Source of the DNA: Palleniella intestinalis
GTDB lineage: Bacteria > Bacteroidota > Bacteroidia > Bacteroidales > Bacteroidaceae
Assembly: GCF_013166595.1 (NCBI RefSeq)
Contig: NZ_JABKKG010000013.1
Location: 1-61,820 of the forward strand
Length of the DNA stretch: 61,820 nucleotides
Reading direction: 5' to 3'
Shown: positions 1 through 8,695 of the stretch, piece by piece
How the letters are laid out: each line of letters starts with the position of its first letter
How positions within the stretch are numbered: the first letter of the stretch is position 1
Program-made: the position numbers and the translations under genes
Notes under the pieces: model-generated
What the model was told of the DNA's origin: nothing
The model's database searches: none
Seen by the model: the letters and a program-made list of their open reading frames with translations, nothing else

Positions 1-155
1 AATTTCTGTTAAATTTTCGTATTCGACACTCACTTTTTTACAGTCCTTTTTCTTTCCTCAAATAGCTTTTATACCCTCTTTCCCCAACCAAGTTTTTTTG
101 TACCGTTATTTTTCTACATCGTTGATAATCAATAGCAAAAGTCCTCTCATATGAA
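1..155. other. Sequence left of the traG truncation point
   Basis: AT-rich sequence with no convincing gene. Read in the traG frame it hits a stop at 126-128, then codes for residues unlike the expected ATPase P-loop. The sequence becomes recognisably traG from about position 156 (residues FHMNS). This is either a true recombination border or an assembly junction; the sequence alone cannot decide. Confidence 0.5.
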
Positions 156-161
156 TTCCAC

Positions 162-1706
162 ATGAACAGCGTTGTCCGCCAGTTGCTTGAACAGCATACG
201 GACGTGGTGATGGTAGATACCGGCGACTCATATGAAGGCATCTGCCGCTATTTCAACGGCACATACATCTCCTATTCCAAGGAGAACCCCATCTCCATGA
301 ACCCCTTCAAGGTGACGCAGGAGGAATATGACCAGAACTTCGGAGAGAAGAAGAACTTTTTGAAGTCGTTGATATTCCTCATTTTCAAAGGCAACCAGTT
401 TCCCAACAAGATTGAGGATATGCTGATTAACCAGACCTTGGTGGAATACTACGACACCTATTTCCATCCCTTCACCCACTTCAACGAGCGTGAGCGCAAG
501 GATTTGAGGCGTAAGTTATTACTGGAAGCCCGGATGGAAGAAGACATAGACAAGTACACCAAAGATATGCAGGACATCGAGCGGTTGATAGAGAGTGAGG
601 ATATTATTGAGAAGCCTGAGAGCCGTGCCCTGATGCTGCCCTCGGAAGCCAGACGGTTCAAGCTCATCCGCCAGTGCAAGTCACTGACCGCCCTGAAGAA
701 CGACCCCGGAGCGACATCCTCAGAAAGGGAAAGGGCGTTCCATATCGTTGAAAGATTCAAAAAAGAATTGTACGAGAACTCGATGCTTGTCAAGATAGAC
801 AGGCAGATAACCCGTATGGAGGAACAGAAGCGCAGGCTGAAAGTCACGGAACTCTCGTTCAATTCCTACTATGAGTTTGCCTTGGAGCGCATCCCGCAGA
901 TAATGAAACAGGACAAGGTGGATTTCAAGGTTCACGACTTCGCATCCATCCTGAAACAGTTTTACAGGGGCGGTGAACAGGAGAAAACCCTGAACTCCGA
1001 TTTGGAGGTAAACCTCTTTGATGAGCGTTTCATCGTCTTCGAAATCGATAAAATAAAAGATGACCCCATCCTTTTCCCTATTGTGGTGCTGATAATCATG
1101 GACGTGTTCCTTCAAAAAATGCGTATCAAGAAAGGGCGCAAGGCACTGATAATCGAGGAAGCATGGAAAGCCATCGCATCACCCACGATGGCAGAATACA
1201 TCAAGTACCTCTACAAGACCGTCCGTAAGTTCCACGGCATTGCCGGAGTGGTCACTCAGGAACTTAACGATGTGATAGACTCGCCCATTGTGAAGGAAGC
1301 CATCATCAACAACTCCGATGTGAAGGTATTGCTCGACCAGTCGAAGTTCAAGGACAGGTACAACGATATTGCAGCTATCCTCGGTTTGACCCCGATACAG
1401 AAGCAGCAGATATTCACCATCAACGCGCTCAACAACAAGGAAGGGCGCAGCTACTTCAAGGAGGTCTGGATATGCCGTGGGCAGAACTCTGATGTCTATG
1501 GTGTGGAGGAAGCCCCGGAATGTTACTGGGCGTATACCACGGAACGGAGCGAGAAAGAAGCCCTGAAGATATATCTTGCCCATTACGGGGATTTGCAGGA
1601 GGCGATAATCCATATCGAGGAAGACCGCCAAAAGGACGGTGTCCTTCTCTATATAGAGTTTGCAAGGAAAGTCAACCAACATCAAAAAGTAATGTCACTA
1701 TGGTAA
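162..1706 (+). CDS. traG: TraG-family VirB4-like conjugation ATPase, 5'-truncated
   Basis: C-terminal part of the large ATPase that powers assembly of the conjugative type IV secretion channel at the inner membrane. The first residues match the segment just after the P-loop in TraG proteins, followed by VMVDTGDSYEG, a helical middle (about 110-230), a Walker B-like ALIIEEAW at 328-335, and the C-terminal YIKYLYKTVRKFHGIAGVVTQ region typical of the family. At 514 residues it is well short of the usual ~800; the N-terminal domain and Walker A are absent, and an in-frame stop lies 12 codons upstream. It heads the tra operon and overlaps the next gene by 7 bp. As it stands here it should not hydrolyse ATP. 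Confidence 0.85.
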   Translation: MNSVVRQLLEQHTDVVMVDTGDSYEGICRYFNGTYISYSKENPISMNPFKVTQEEYDQNFGEKKNFLKSLIFLIFKGNQFPNKIEDMLINQTLVEYYDTYFHPFTHFNERERKDLRRKLLLEARMEEDIDKYTKDMQDIERLIESEDIIEKPESRALMLPSEARRFKLIRQCKSLTALKNDPGATSSERERAFHIVERFKKELYENSMLVKIDRQITRMEEQKRRLKVTELSFNSYYEFALERIPQIMKQDKVDFKVHDFASILKQFYRGGEQEKTLNSDLEVNLFDERFIVFEIDKIKDDPILFPIVVLIIMDVFLQKMRIKKGRKALIIEEAWKAIASPTMAEYIKYLYKTVRKFHGIAGVVTQELNDVIDSPIVKEAIINNSDVKVLLDQSKFKDRYNDIAAILGLTPIQKQQIFTINALNNKEGRSYFKEVWICRGQNSDVYGVEEAPECYWAYTTERSEKEALKIYLAHYGDLQEAIIHIEEDRQKDGVLLYIEFARKVNQHQKVMSLW

Positions 1707-2440
1707 AGTTACGATACATATTCATTCTGACACTATTAACAATAACCTGTAATAGTGTATATGCTGGCTGGCGAGTGGTGATAGACAAGAACTGTCTGAA
1801 AATAGTTACCGCCAATACCGCCTCTCAAAAGCTGATAGAGGATCAACACAACGCCCGGTTGGACTCCATTGCTTCCAAAAAGAAGAAGGTGGAGCTGTAT
1901 TCGGTGAGTATGGCGACCATCAAGGAACTCTACAAGCTCTCAATGGAGAATGTGAAGGGCTTTGGAACGGAAAGCCATTACTACAAGGAAATCGGATTGT
2001 GCGCCTTTGATATAGTCCGCAATGTACCGGAACTAATCAAGACGGTCAATCAGGCGAAGTTCTCCAACAAGTTACTGTGCCTGAATGAACTGGGCAATCT
2101 GGTTACGGAAACGCAACAGTTGGTGGGCAACTTCGTGAACATCGTCAACAACGGCAAGGTCGCCAATCCGCTGAAAGGCGCAGCGACCGCAGACAAGAAG
2201 AATGACGGTTACAACCTGCTTGACCGCCATGAACGGTTGTCGTTGGCAAATAGCATCTATACCAACCTTATGGAGATACGCTACAAGGTGGAAGGTATGC
2301 TGCTGATGGCCCGTTATGCCACGATGAACGATTTGTTTTTTGCGATAGACCCGGAAGGCTGGGCAAACATCATGGCGATGCGCAACGGTGTGGAGGGGCT
2401 GGTAAGGGACTGGAACGGATTGGTAGCCACTAACAACTGA
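1700..2440 (+). CDS. Conjugation protein, secreted, paralogue of the 23373 gene
   Basis: A 246-residue protein with an N-terminal signal peptide (hydrophobic residues about 6-20, cleavage near VYAG) and a mostly helical body, so probably periplasmic. I chose the ATG at 1700, which overlaps the traG stop; upstream codons in this frame lie inside traG. The C-terminal stretch DLFFAIDPEGWANIM is shared with the protein at 23373-24110 (DLWFSLDPEGWANVM), so the two are paralogues. Its position between traG and traJ is where other Bacteroidales elements carry TraH/TraI-type secreted proteins. The exact role is unknown; a VirB5-like minor pilus component is only a guess. Confidence 0.7.
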   Translation: MVKLRYIFILTLLTITCNSVYAGWRVVIDKNCLKIVTANTASQKLIEDQHNARLDSIASKKKKVELYSVSMATIKELYKLSMENVKGFGTESHYYKEIGLCAFDIVRNVPELIKTVNQAKFSNKLLCLNELGNLVTETQQLVGNFVNIVNNGKVANPLKGAATADKKNDGYNLLDRHERLSLANSIYTNLMEIRYKVEGMLLMARYATMNDLFFAIDPEGWANIMAMRNGVEGLVRDWNGLVATNN

Positions 2441-2444
2441 TGCC

Positions 2445-3137
2445 ATGAAACACAAACATTTATCCATATTGGTTCTGATGTTTGCCGTCTTGTTTCCGGC
2501 AAAATCTTTCGCCTATGTCCTACCGAAAGACCTGCCGACCATTGAGGCGTTGATTGCTTTGCATAAGGCTATCAAGAAAGATGAAGACCAGGCACTAACA
2601 CGTGTCGCAACCAGCTTTGGGGAACAATCGCTGATAACGAAAGGCGCAAACAAATTCAATGACGTGCGTACCACCTTGGATACAAGGTTGAACAATGCAA
2701 ATTCCTACCTTGTGTTAGCCGGAGCCATATCGTCCACCGCCAACTCGTTGTATCAACTCGTAAGGGACTACAAGAATTTTACGAGCCATACCTTCAAGTA
2801 TGTGTCCGACAAACCTTTTGTCGCATGGTATTATACCGATGCCAACGTAGCCATAGCCCGTGAAATCAAACATTGCTACAAGCTCTATGCAACGGTAGCC
2901 GCTTCCGGTATCAACTTGATGAAAGCCTCGATGGACGAGAAACTGAATCTGGTGCTGACGCTCAAAACGACCATCGACAAGGCACGGGCTATCATAGACA
3001 ATGCGAACCTGTACTGCTATCTGGTTACTAACTGCGGATGGAAACCGGATTATATCTGGGAGATACTGAACTCGACCGTCAAGGAAGAGATTGCTGATAG
3101 AATCATTAACCAATGGAATAAGGGATATGCGATTTAA
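2445..3137 (+). CDS. Conjugation-associated secreted protein, function unknown
   Basis: A 230-residue protein starting 5 bp after the previous stop. It has a clear signal peptide (LSILVLMFAVLFPAKSFA) and an all-helical periplasmic body containing three cysteines. I do not recognise a characterised family. Tight spacing on both sides places it in the tra operon, and a role in the periplasmic part of the mating channel is inferred from position only. Confidence 0.65.
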   Translation: MKHKHLSILVLMFAVLFPAKSFAYVLPKDLPTIEALIALHKAIKKDEDQALTRVATSFGEQSLITKGANKFNDVRTTLDTRLNNANSYLVLAGAISSTANSLYQLVRDYKNFTSHTFKYVSDKPFVAWYYTDANVAIAREIKHCYKLYATVAASGINLMKASMDEKLNLVLTLKTTIDKARAIIDNANLYCYLVTNCGWKPDYIWEILNSTVKEEIADRIINQWNKGYAI

Positions 3138-3813
3138 GAATAAGATTATCACAATGCTCTGTGCTATCATTATCAGTTTCCCTTTAACGGGGAATGCACA
3201 AAAGGTTGTTCGTGACAACGAAAAGAAGAAGCAATGGCAGTCTATGGAGAACGGCCCTTGGGACTTTTCTCCCGACTGGTACTATTATTTCCTGCACAAA
3301 AGATATTCAGGAGCGGAAATGTACTGGAAGTGGGCGGGTTTCAATTCCGGCTTCCGGGTACGCTTCAAAGAACCCAAATCCAACATCAGGCGCATCATGC
3401 CCGTCAGGGTCACTTCCGAAGAGACCCAACGGCAGAAAGTGGATAAGGTGGAAAAGGAACGGCAGCATATCGAGGAACTGTACAAGGAAGAGCTGTTGCG
3501 TGAGGCGGACAGAGCCGTTGATTTGATGTATGATGCCTATAAGGATGAGTTCAACCGTATGCAAGACCGCATTGCGGACGGACTGCTTTACTGCATGAAC
3601 AAGAGTGACGGCAAGCTCAAATACCAAGTGGACGAACTCAGCCGACTGAATGAGATCCTTTGTGCGGACATAGCCTATATCCATAAGACGGGAGTCGGCT
3701 ATGGGCTGGAGAACGCCAAACGGCAGCAGGCATACGAGGAAGCCAAGACGAAGATGAGCGAACTGGTAAACCGGACTGCCCATCTGTGTGCGGTAGCGGC
3801 CACCCATTATTAA
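3127..3813 (+). CDS. Conjugation-associated protein, DUF5045-like
   Basis: A 228-residue protein from the ATG at 3127, which overlaps the previous stop and gives a good signal peptide (IITMLCAIIISFPLTGNA); an earlier in-frame start would lie deep in the upstream gene. After an aromatic-rich N-terminal region (WDFSPDWYYYFLHKRY) comes a long charged helical stretch, about residues 95-160, likely coiled coil. I recall this type of protein as DUF5045 in Bacteroidales tra operons, but the assignment needs a profile search. Confidence 0.65.
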   Translation: MRFKNKIITMLCAIIISFPLTGNAQKVVRDNEKKKQWQSMENGPWDFSPDWYYYFLHKRYSGAEMYWKWAGFNSGFRVRFKEPKSNIRRIMPVRVTSEETQRQKVDKVEKERQHIEELYKEELLREADRAVDLMYDAYKDEFNRMQDRIADGLLYCMNKSDGKLKYQVDELSRLNEILCADIAYIHKTGVGYGLENAKRQQAYEEAKTKMSELVNRTAHLCAVAATHY

Positions 3814-3836
3814 GCAACAATATAAAAACGAAGAAT

Positions 3837-4964
3837 ATGAATTTACTGTTAGTACCCCTGACCATCGGCTTGCCCGTGATAGACGAGAGTCTGGACAAGC
3901 TGCTGGTCGCCATGGAAACCTTCCCGAATGTGGCGGTGTTGGGTGATGCAGTCGGACTGGCACGTGTCATCGGGTTGTGCCTCGCCCTCTGTGTCGGCTC
4001 ATACGAGTGTTGGATGATGATGCTCGGACGGCGGGGCATGGACGTGATGAAACTGCTCCGCATCGTCGGCATCTCCATGTGCATCTCATCGTCCTCATGG
4101 ATCTGCTCCGCCCTGCAAGTGCCGGGCAAAGGGCTGGAATCCGCCACCAAAGCGATGGCACACGCCAAGAACAAGGAAGTGGCGGCTTTCGAGTTGAAAT
4201 TAGCGCAAAAGCAGAGTGAATACCTTGACCGGTTGAGTGCTGTTCAGGATTCCATCTCTACCGCCCAACAGATAGCGGCTATCGGTGAGGATGCCAACTG
4301 GTGGGACAAGCTCATCTACAACGTGGAGAACTTGGGCAACACCATCAACAACTACGCGCAACGGGCGGCAGTGGCGGCGGAAACCAAAATCAGCGAATGG
4401 ATTAACGATGTCATACGCTTTGTCGGGGAACTGGTGTTCCAGATGTCCTACTACGGCATCCTCGTGGCACAACGGATATTCATGGCAATCATGATGATAT
4501 TCTGCCCAATTATGTTCGCACTATCGCTTGCGCCGCCTTGGAACTCCGCTTGGAGCCAGTGGATGTCGAAGTACCTTTCCCTCTCGTTATGGGGCTTCGT
4601 GACTTATATGTGCATGTACTATGTGGATTTCATCCTACTCTACAATCTCCAGCAGGACATGGTAGCCTACAACCACCTGCTGCACGGTTCGGTCAATTCA
4701 TGGGAACAGATCGGCGCGTTGGGACTGCAAGGCATTGGCTCAAACTGCATGTACGCGATGGGTATGCTCGTGGGGGCTTACATTATCCGCTTTGTGCCCG
4801 AAGTGGCTTCATGGCTGATACCGGGCGGTGTCAGTTCCGGTGCTGGTTCAGTGGCAGGTGCTACGGCTATGGGCATGGCTACAACGGCAGGCGCAGCGGC
4901 AGGAAGTGTTACAGGCGCGGCTGTAGGTGGTGTAACAAGTATGGCAGGCGGCAAGAAAAAGTAG
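3837..4964 (+). CDS. traJ: TraJ, VirB6-like conjugation membrane protein
   Basis: Polytopic inner-membrane protein (375 residues) corresponding to TraJ of CTnDOT-type elements, the VirB6-like channel component. It has N-terminal hydrophobic segments (about 35-55 and 65-90), a soluble helical loop (about 95-190), then closely spaced membrane segments (about 195-330), and ends in an Ala/Gly/Thr-rich tail before a KKK terminus. The ATG at 3837 was preferred because it lies just downstream of the previous stop. It is followed by traK in the usual order. Confidence 0.85.
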   Translation: MNLLLVPLTIGLPVIDESLDKLLVAMETFPNVAVLGDAVGLARVIGLCLALCVGSYECWMMMLGRRGMDVMKLLRIVGISMCISSSSWICSALQVPGKGLESATKAMAHAKNKEVAAFELKLAQKQSEYLDRLSAVQDSISTAQQIAAIGEDANWWDKLIYNVENLGNTINNYAQRAAVAAETKISEWINDVIRFVGELVFQMSYYGILVAQRIFMAIMMIFCPIMFALSLAPPWNSAWSQWMSKYLSLSLWGFVTYMCMYYVDFILLYNLQQDMVAYNHLLHGSVNSWEQIGALGLQGIGSNCMYAMGMLVGAYIIRFVPEVASWLIPGGVSSGAGSVAGATAMGMATTAGAAAGSVTGAAVGGVTSMAGGKKK

Positions 4965-4986
4965 TATCAACATAAAACTCCACAAT

Positions 4987-5583
4987 ATGCTTATAGAATC
5001 ATTAGCACAGAAAACGAAACTCGCCTTGATGACGGTACTGGCGAGCATAGCGGGCAGCGTGATTATCTGCGCCTTTACCGTCTGGTGCTGCGTGTCGCTG
5101 GTCACAAAGGAGCGGCAGCAAATCTATGTGTTGGACGGCGACATACCGTTCCTTGCGGAACGGGCACAACTGGAGGCGAACTTCACGATGGAGGCAAAGG
5201 CGCATATCCAGCTCTTCCACCAGTACTTCTTCAACCTGCCGCCCGACAACGACTATATCAAGTGGACGGTCGGCAAGGCGATGTATATGGCGGACGGCAC
5301 GGCCCTGAAACAGAAGCAGGCGATGGACGAGAACGGCTTCTATACCGACATCATCTCTTCGTCTGCGGTATGTACCATCATGTGTGACTCCATCCGGTTT
5401 GACGAGCATGAACGGAAGTTCACCTACTACGGCACACAGTTCATCAAACGCCGTACCCGTGACCTGAAACGGACAATGGTGACAACCGGATATATCGAGA
5501 ACGTGCCGAGGACAAGGAACAATCCGCACGGGCTGATGATAACCAACTGGAGGACATTGGAAAACAAAGATTTGGACTACTGA
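4987..5583 (+). CDS. traK: TraK, VirB8-like conjugation protein
   Basis: A 198-residue bitopic protein: one membrane segment near residues 15-38 (LASIAGSVIICAFTVWCCVSLV) and a periplasmic domain beginning QQIYVLDGDIPFLAERA. Size, topology and position between traJ and traL match TraK of Bacteroidales elements, the VirB8-like assembly factor that bridges inner membrane and core complex. Nothing is unusual about it. Confidence 0.85.
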   Translation: MLIESLAQKTKLALMTVLASIAGSVIICAFTVWCCVSLVTKERQQIYVLDGDIPFLAERAQLEANFTMEAKAHIQLFHQYFFNLPPDNDYIKWTVGKAMYMADGTALKQKQAMDENGFYTDIISSSAVCTIMCDSIRFDEHERKFTYYGTQFIKRRTRDLKRTMVTTGYIENVPRTRNNPHGLMITNWRTLENKDLDY

Positions 5584-5604
5584 TAAATCAAGCAATCGTA
5601 AGAT

Positions 5605-6093
5605 ATGAAATCATTAAGGAAAACGATACAGGAGAACCGGAAGAAGACATGGAACTTCTTCCAATCCCACCTGCAACCGAAGTTGTGCGCAATCGGCACG
5701 AGATACCGCTTGGCGGCAAGAATCCGGTTGGCCAATGCTTGGGCGATGAAACATCCCGGACGCACCTTTGCCTGTGTGGTCGGCTCATTGCTATTTGTGT
5801 TGTGCGGTGATATACTTGTGAATAGCCAGACAGTGAAAACAAAAGCCATCGATGTAAGCATCATAGGTAATATTGAGCCTGTGATTCAAGGTTTCCATGC
5901 CATACAGTCCAACAAGAACGTGCATCGGCAGACTTTGTTTGGATTGACCGATAAAGGTCAGGCTATCAAGCGAGAACTGGACTCGTTGATTGCCAAGCCT
6001 CAAAAGTCCCGTGCCGATTCCATCCGTATCATCCGGCAGTACAAGCGGTTGGAGAGCATTGTCAAATCACTTAAAAACAACGATAGACCATGA
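5605..6093 (+). CDS. traL: TraL-like conjugation protein
   Basis: A 162-residue protein with a basic N-terminus, one membrane segment near 55-72 (CVVGSLLFVLCGDILV) and a soluble helical C-terminus. It lies between traK and traM and its stop overlaps the traM start by 4 bp, implying translational coupling. The name rests on position and topology; sequence conservation of TraL is weak, so the family assignment is moderate. Confidence 0.65.
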   Translation: MKSLRKTIQENRKKTWNFFQSHLQPKLCAIGTRYRLAARIRLANAWAMKHPGRTFACVVGSLLFVLCGDILVNSQTVKTKAIDVSIIGNIEPVIQGFHAIQSNKNVHRQTLFGLTDKGQAIKRELDSLIAKPQKSRADSIRIIRQYKRLESIVKSLKNNDRP

Positions 6094-7286
6094 TTAAAAT
6101 CAATTTCAAACAACCCAAGTACATCTTCCCGCTGGTAGTGTTCGTACCGCTGTGCGCCTTGGTGTACTTCGTGATGCAGACCTTCGGGGGCAGCGGTGGA
6201 CCGGAGCAGACGGTCGCCACCGACCGCATCAACATGGAACTGCCCCAAGCCAATGCCGAGGAAGCAGGTGACAAGCTCTATGAGATGTCGCGCCGCTTCG
6301 ATGACGAGGATGCCTTTACCGCAGTCGGTGCCATCGGCGAGGAAAAGAAAGAGGATAACACGTTGGAACACGGTTACAGCGAGGAAGAACTGAACCGTCT
6401 GGACGCAGCCGAGGCGGAACGCATCCGCCAGCAGCAGGAACTGGAAGAACTGGAGCGTTCCCTTGCCGAATCCCGTAAGCATATCAATTCATACGCTTAT
6501 GAGAATCCGCCATCAGGAGATAACAACCGTAACAGTTATTCCTCACAGGAAGAATTTGCCCGTGACATAGAAGAAATCCAACGGCGCAGCTATGAGCGTC
6601 AGAAAGCTATCGAGAGCGGATTGGGTTATGGTAATGACGAGGAAGAGGCACGACAGAAGCAGCGGGCCGACTCCATCGCCAAGGTTCGGGCAGAGGAAAA
6701 GGAGCGCAACCGCCCCAAGTTGGTCATCAAGTCCAAAGAGACCAACGCTGATAAGTTCCATACCGTATCAGCACAGGACGAATCGGTGGATGCCAGCCTG
6801 ATAAAGGCGATGATAGACCAGACCACCAAAGCCCGTGAGGGCACAAGGCTTCGTTTCAAGCTCTTGGACGATGTGACGGTCAGCGGAACGAAGTTGAAAA
6901 AAGGGACTTACCTCTATGGAACTGTAAGCGGCTTCGGCCAGCAGCGTGTCCGCGCCACGATTACCAGCATCCTTGTAGGTGACAAGTTCATCAATGTCAA
7001 GCTGTCAGTGTTCGACAACGACGGTATGGAGGGATTCTATGTTCCCGAATCCTCCTTCCGCGACTTCGTGAAGGATGCCGGGGCCAGCACGGTACAGCAG
7101 AACATCAGCTTTGAATCGGAAAACGGCTATGGTTCGGGCATATCGGGAGAGGCAATCGCATTGCAGGCCTTGCAGAATATGTACAATTCCGCTACTTCGG
7201 CCATCTCTACCAATATCCGCAAGAACAAGGCGAAAATCAAGTATAACACGATTGTTTACCTGATCAATTCGGATGAAGCGAGATAA
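6090..7286 (+). CDS. traM: TraM, VirB10-like conjugation protein
   Basis: A 398-residue VirB10-like core-complex protein spanning the periplasm. It has a membrane segment near residues 12-30 (FPLVVFVPLCALVYFVMQ), a long acidic Glu/Arg-rich linker (about 45-210) and a C-terminal beta-rich domain from about 235 (TRLRFKLLDDVTVSGTKLKKGTYLYG), typical of Bacteroidales TraM. The start overlaps traL. Expected partners are TraN (VirB9-like) and TraK. Confidence 0.87.
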   Translation: MIKINFKQPKYIFPLVVFVPLCALVYFVMQTFGGSGGPEQTVATDRINMELPQANAEEAGDKLYEMSRRFDDEDAFTAVGAIGEEKKEDNTLEHGYSEEELNRLDAAEAERIRQQQELEELERSLAESRKHINSYAYENPPSGDNNRNSYSSQEEFARDIEEIQRRSYERQKAIESGLGYGNDEEEARQKQRADSIAKVRAEEKERNRPKLVIKSKETNADKFHTVSAQDESVDASLIKAMIDQTTKAREGTRLRFKLLDDVTVSGTKLKKGTYLYGTVSGFGQQRVRATITSILVGDKFINVKLSVFDNDGMEGFYVPESSFRDFVKDAGASTVQQNISFESENGYGSGISGEAIALQALQNMYNSATSAISTNIRKNKAKIKYNTIVYLINSDEAR

Positions 7287-7333
7287 ATATAATTCACAAC
7301 AAAGAAAAATAGTAACTCATAAAATCACGCTAT

Positions 7334-8209
7334 ATGAAATTCAAGATTCTTTCAGCCGTATGCTGTATGCTCGGCTTTGTCAGTTCGGCTTTCGCCAACG
7401 AGAAAATCTATGTGAACCGGGAAGTGACGACCCACATTGTCATGCCGGAGAATATCAAGTTAGTGGATATTTCCACCCCGAAGATAATCGGCAACCAATG
7501 TGCCGACAACATCGTCCGTATCAAACCGTTCCAAGAGAACGATTCAATTCCAAACGCGGAATACAAGGAAGCGGAGCTGTTGGGTACGCTGACCTTGATC
7601 GGTGAGCGTCACATCGCCCAGTATGATATTCTTTATACCACTTCCCCGGATATGGCGACATCCATTTACCAAGTGGCTTACAGCGATACGAAATCCTACA
7701 TCAACCCGGAGGTTTCCATGCCCATGTCCGAAATGGCACGGTATGCGTGGGCGGTCTATGGCAGCAAGCGCAAGTTCAATCAGGTGGTGTCAAAGGCGCA
7801 CGGCATGAAAGCCATCGTCAACAACATCTATTCCATCGGGGACTTCTTCTTTATTGACTATTCGTTGCAGAACAGGACAAAGATACCCTACGACATTGAA
7901 GAGCTTCGGGTGAAGCTGACCGACAAGAAGGAAACGAAGGCCACCAACTCGCAGACCATCGAACTGACACCTGTATTCTCGTTGAACCACGTCAGGAAGT
8001 TCAAGAAGGACTACCGCAACGTGCTGGTATTGCCCAAGCTGACTTTCCCTGATGAGAAAGTGCTTAGGTTGGAAATCTCCGAGAACCAAATCAGCGGTCG
8101 TGTCATCGTATTGACGATAGAATACGAGGATATACTACACGCTGACGGTTTTGATTCCGACATTCTGAAAAAGACATCCTATTATCCGTATTACTACATA
8201 TCCCGTTAA
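7334..8209 (+). CDS. traN: TraN, VirB9-like conjugation protein
   Basis: A 291-residue secreted protein with a signal peptide (ILSAVCCMLGFVSSAFA) followed by ENEKIYVNREVTTHIVMPENIK-type beta-rich sequence, as in TraN/VirB9 proteins that join VirB10 in the outer-membrane core complex. It lies 47 bp after traM and 3 bp before traO. The ATG at 7334 places the signal peptide at the very start. Confidence 0.85.
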   Translation: MKFKILSAVCCMLGFVSSAFANEKIYVNREVTTHIVMPENIKLVDISTPKIIGNQCADNIVRIKPFQENDSIPNAEYKEAELLGTLTLIGERHIAQYDILYTTSPDMATSIYQVAYSDTKSYINPEVSMPMSEMARYAWAVYGSKRKFNQVVSKAHGMKAIVNNIYSIGDFFFIDYSLQNRTKIPYDIEELRVKLTDKKETKATNSQTIELTPVFSLNHVRKFKKDYRNVLVLPKLTFPDEKVLRLEISENQISGRVIVLTIEYEDILHADGFDSDILKKTSYYPYYYISR

Positions 8210-8212
8210 GCC

Positions 8213-8683
8213 ATGAAAAAGATTCTATTTCTTATGTGTAGCATAATGCTCTCTATGGGAGCGTTTGCACAAGACAAGAAACTGACAGTCAACGCTGGTT
8301 TCCTATTCCCAAGTACGTTGAACGCCACCGTCGGTTATGAGCATCCACTTTCCTACGGCAATGCCGTGGAACTGTATGGGGAGGCCGGCAACCATTGGCA
8401 GCTGCCAATTTCACGGTTTTGGAAAGGCTACTACTGGGATGCCGGACTGGTGTACAAGCACCGTCTGGTCAGGTACAAGAACGGGATGCTCCGCTTCCGT
8501 TTTGGCCCACAATTTGGAGCTGACAAACGAAAATTCTTCTTGGGACTGGAAGCCGGATTTGAATACAGCTATGTCTTTCAGAACGGCTGGGAGTTTGCGG
8601 TGATCCAAAAGAATAATGTGAACTTCATTCATGGTGACACATTCCGCAACGGTCTGCTGTTAGGATTCAAAGTACCATTCTAA
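8213..8683 (+). CDS. traO: TraO conjugation protein, outer-membrane barrel-like
   Basis: A 156-residue protein with a signal peptide (LFLMCSIMLSMGAFAQ) and alternating beta-strand sequence ending in a phenylalanine (LLLGFKVPF), the usual signature of an outer-membrane beta-barrel. Size and position directly after traN match TraO of CTnDOT-like operons. Its biochemical role in the mating channel is not established. Confidence 0.8.
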   Translation: MKKILFLMCSIMLSMGAFAQDKKLTVNAGFLFPSTLNATVGYEHPLSYGNAVELYGEAGNHWQLPISRFWKGYYWDAGLVYKHRLVRYKNGMLRFRFGPQFGADKRKFFLGLEAGFEYSYVFQNGWEFAVIQKNNVNFIHGDTFRNGLLLGFKVPF

Positions 8684-8695
8684 AATCCAAGGCGT

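Noticed and set aside
1520..1699. Longer start for the 1700 gene
   Set aside because: The extra 60 residues overlap traG out of frame and would bury the signal peptide.
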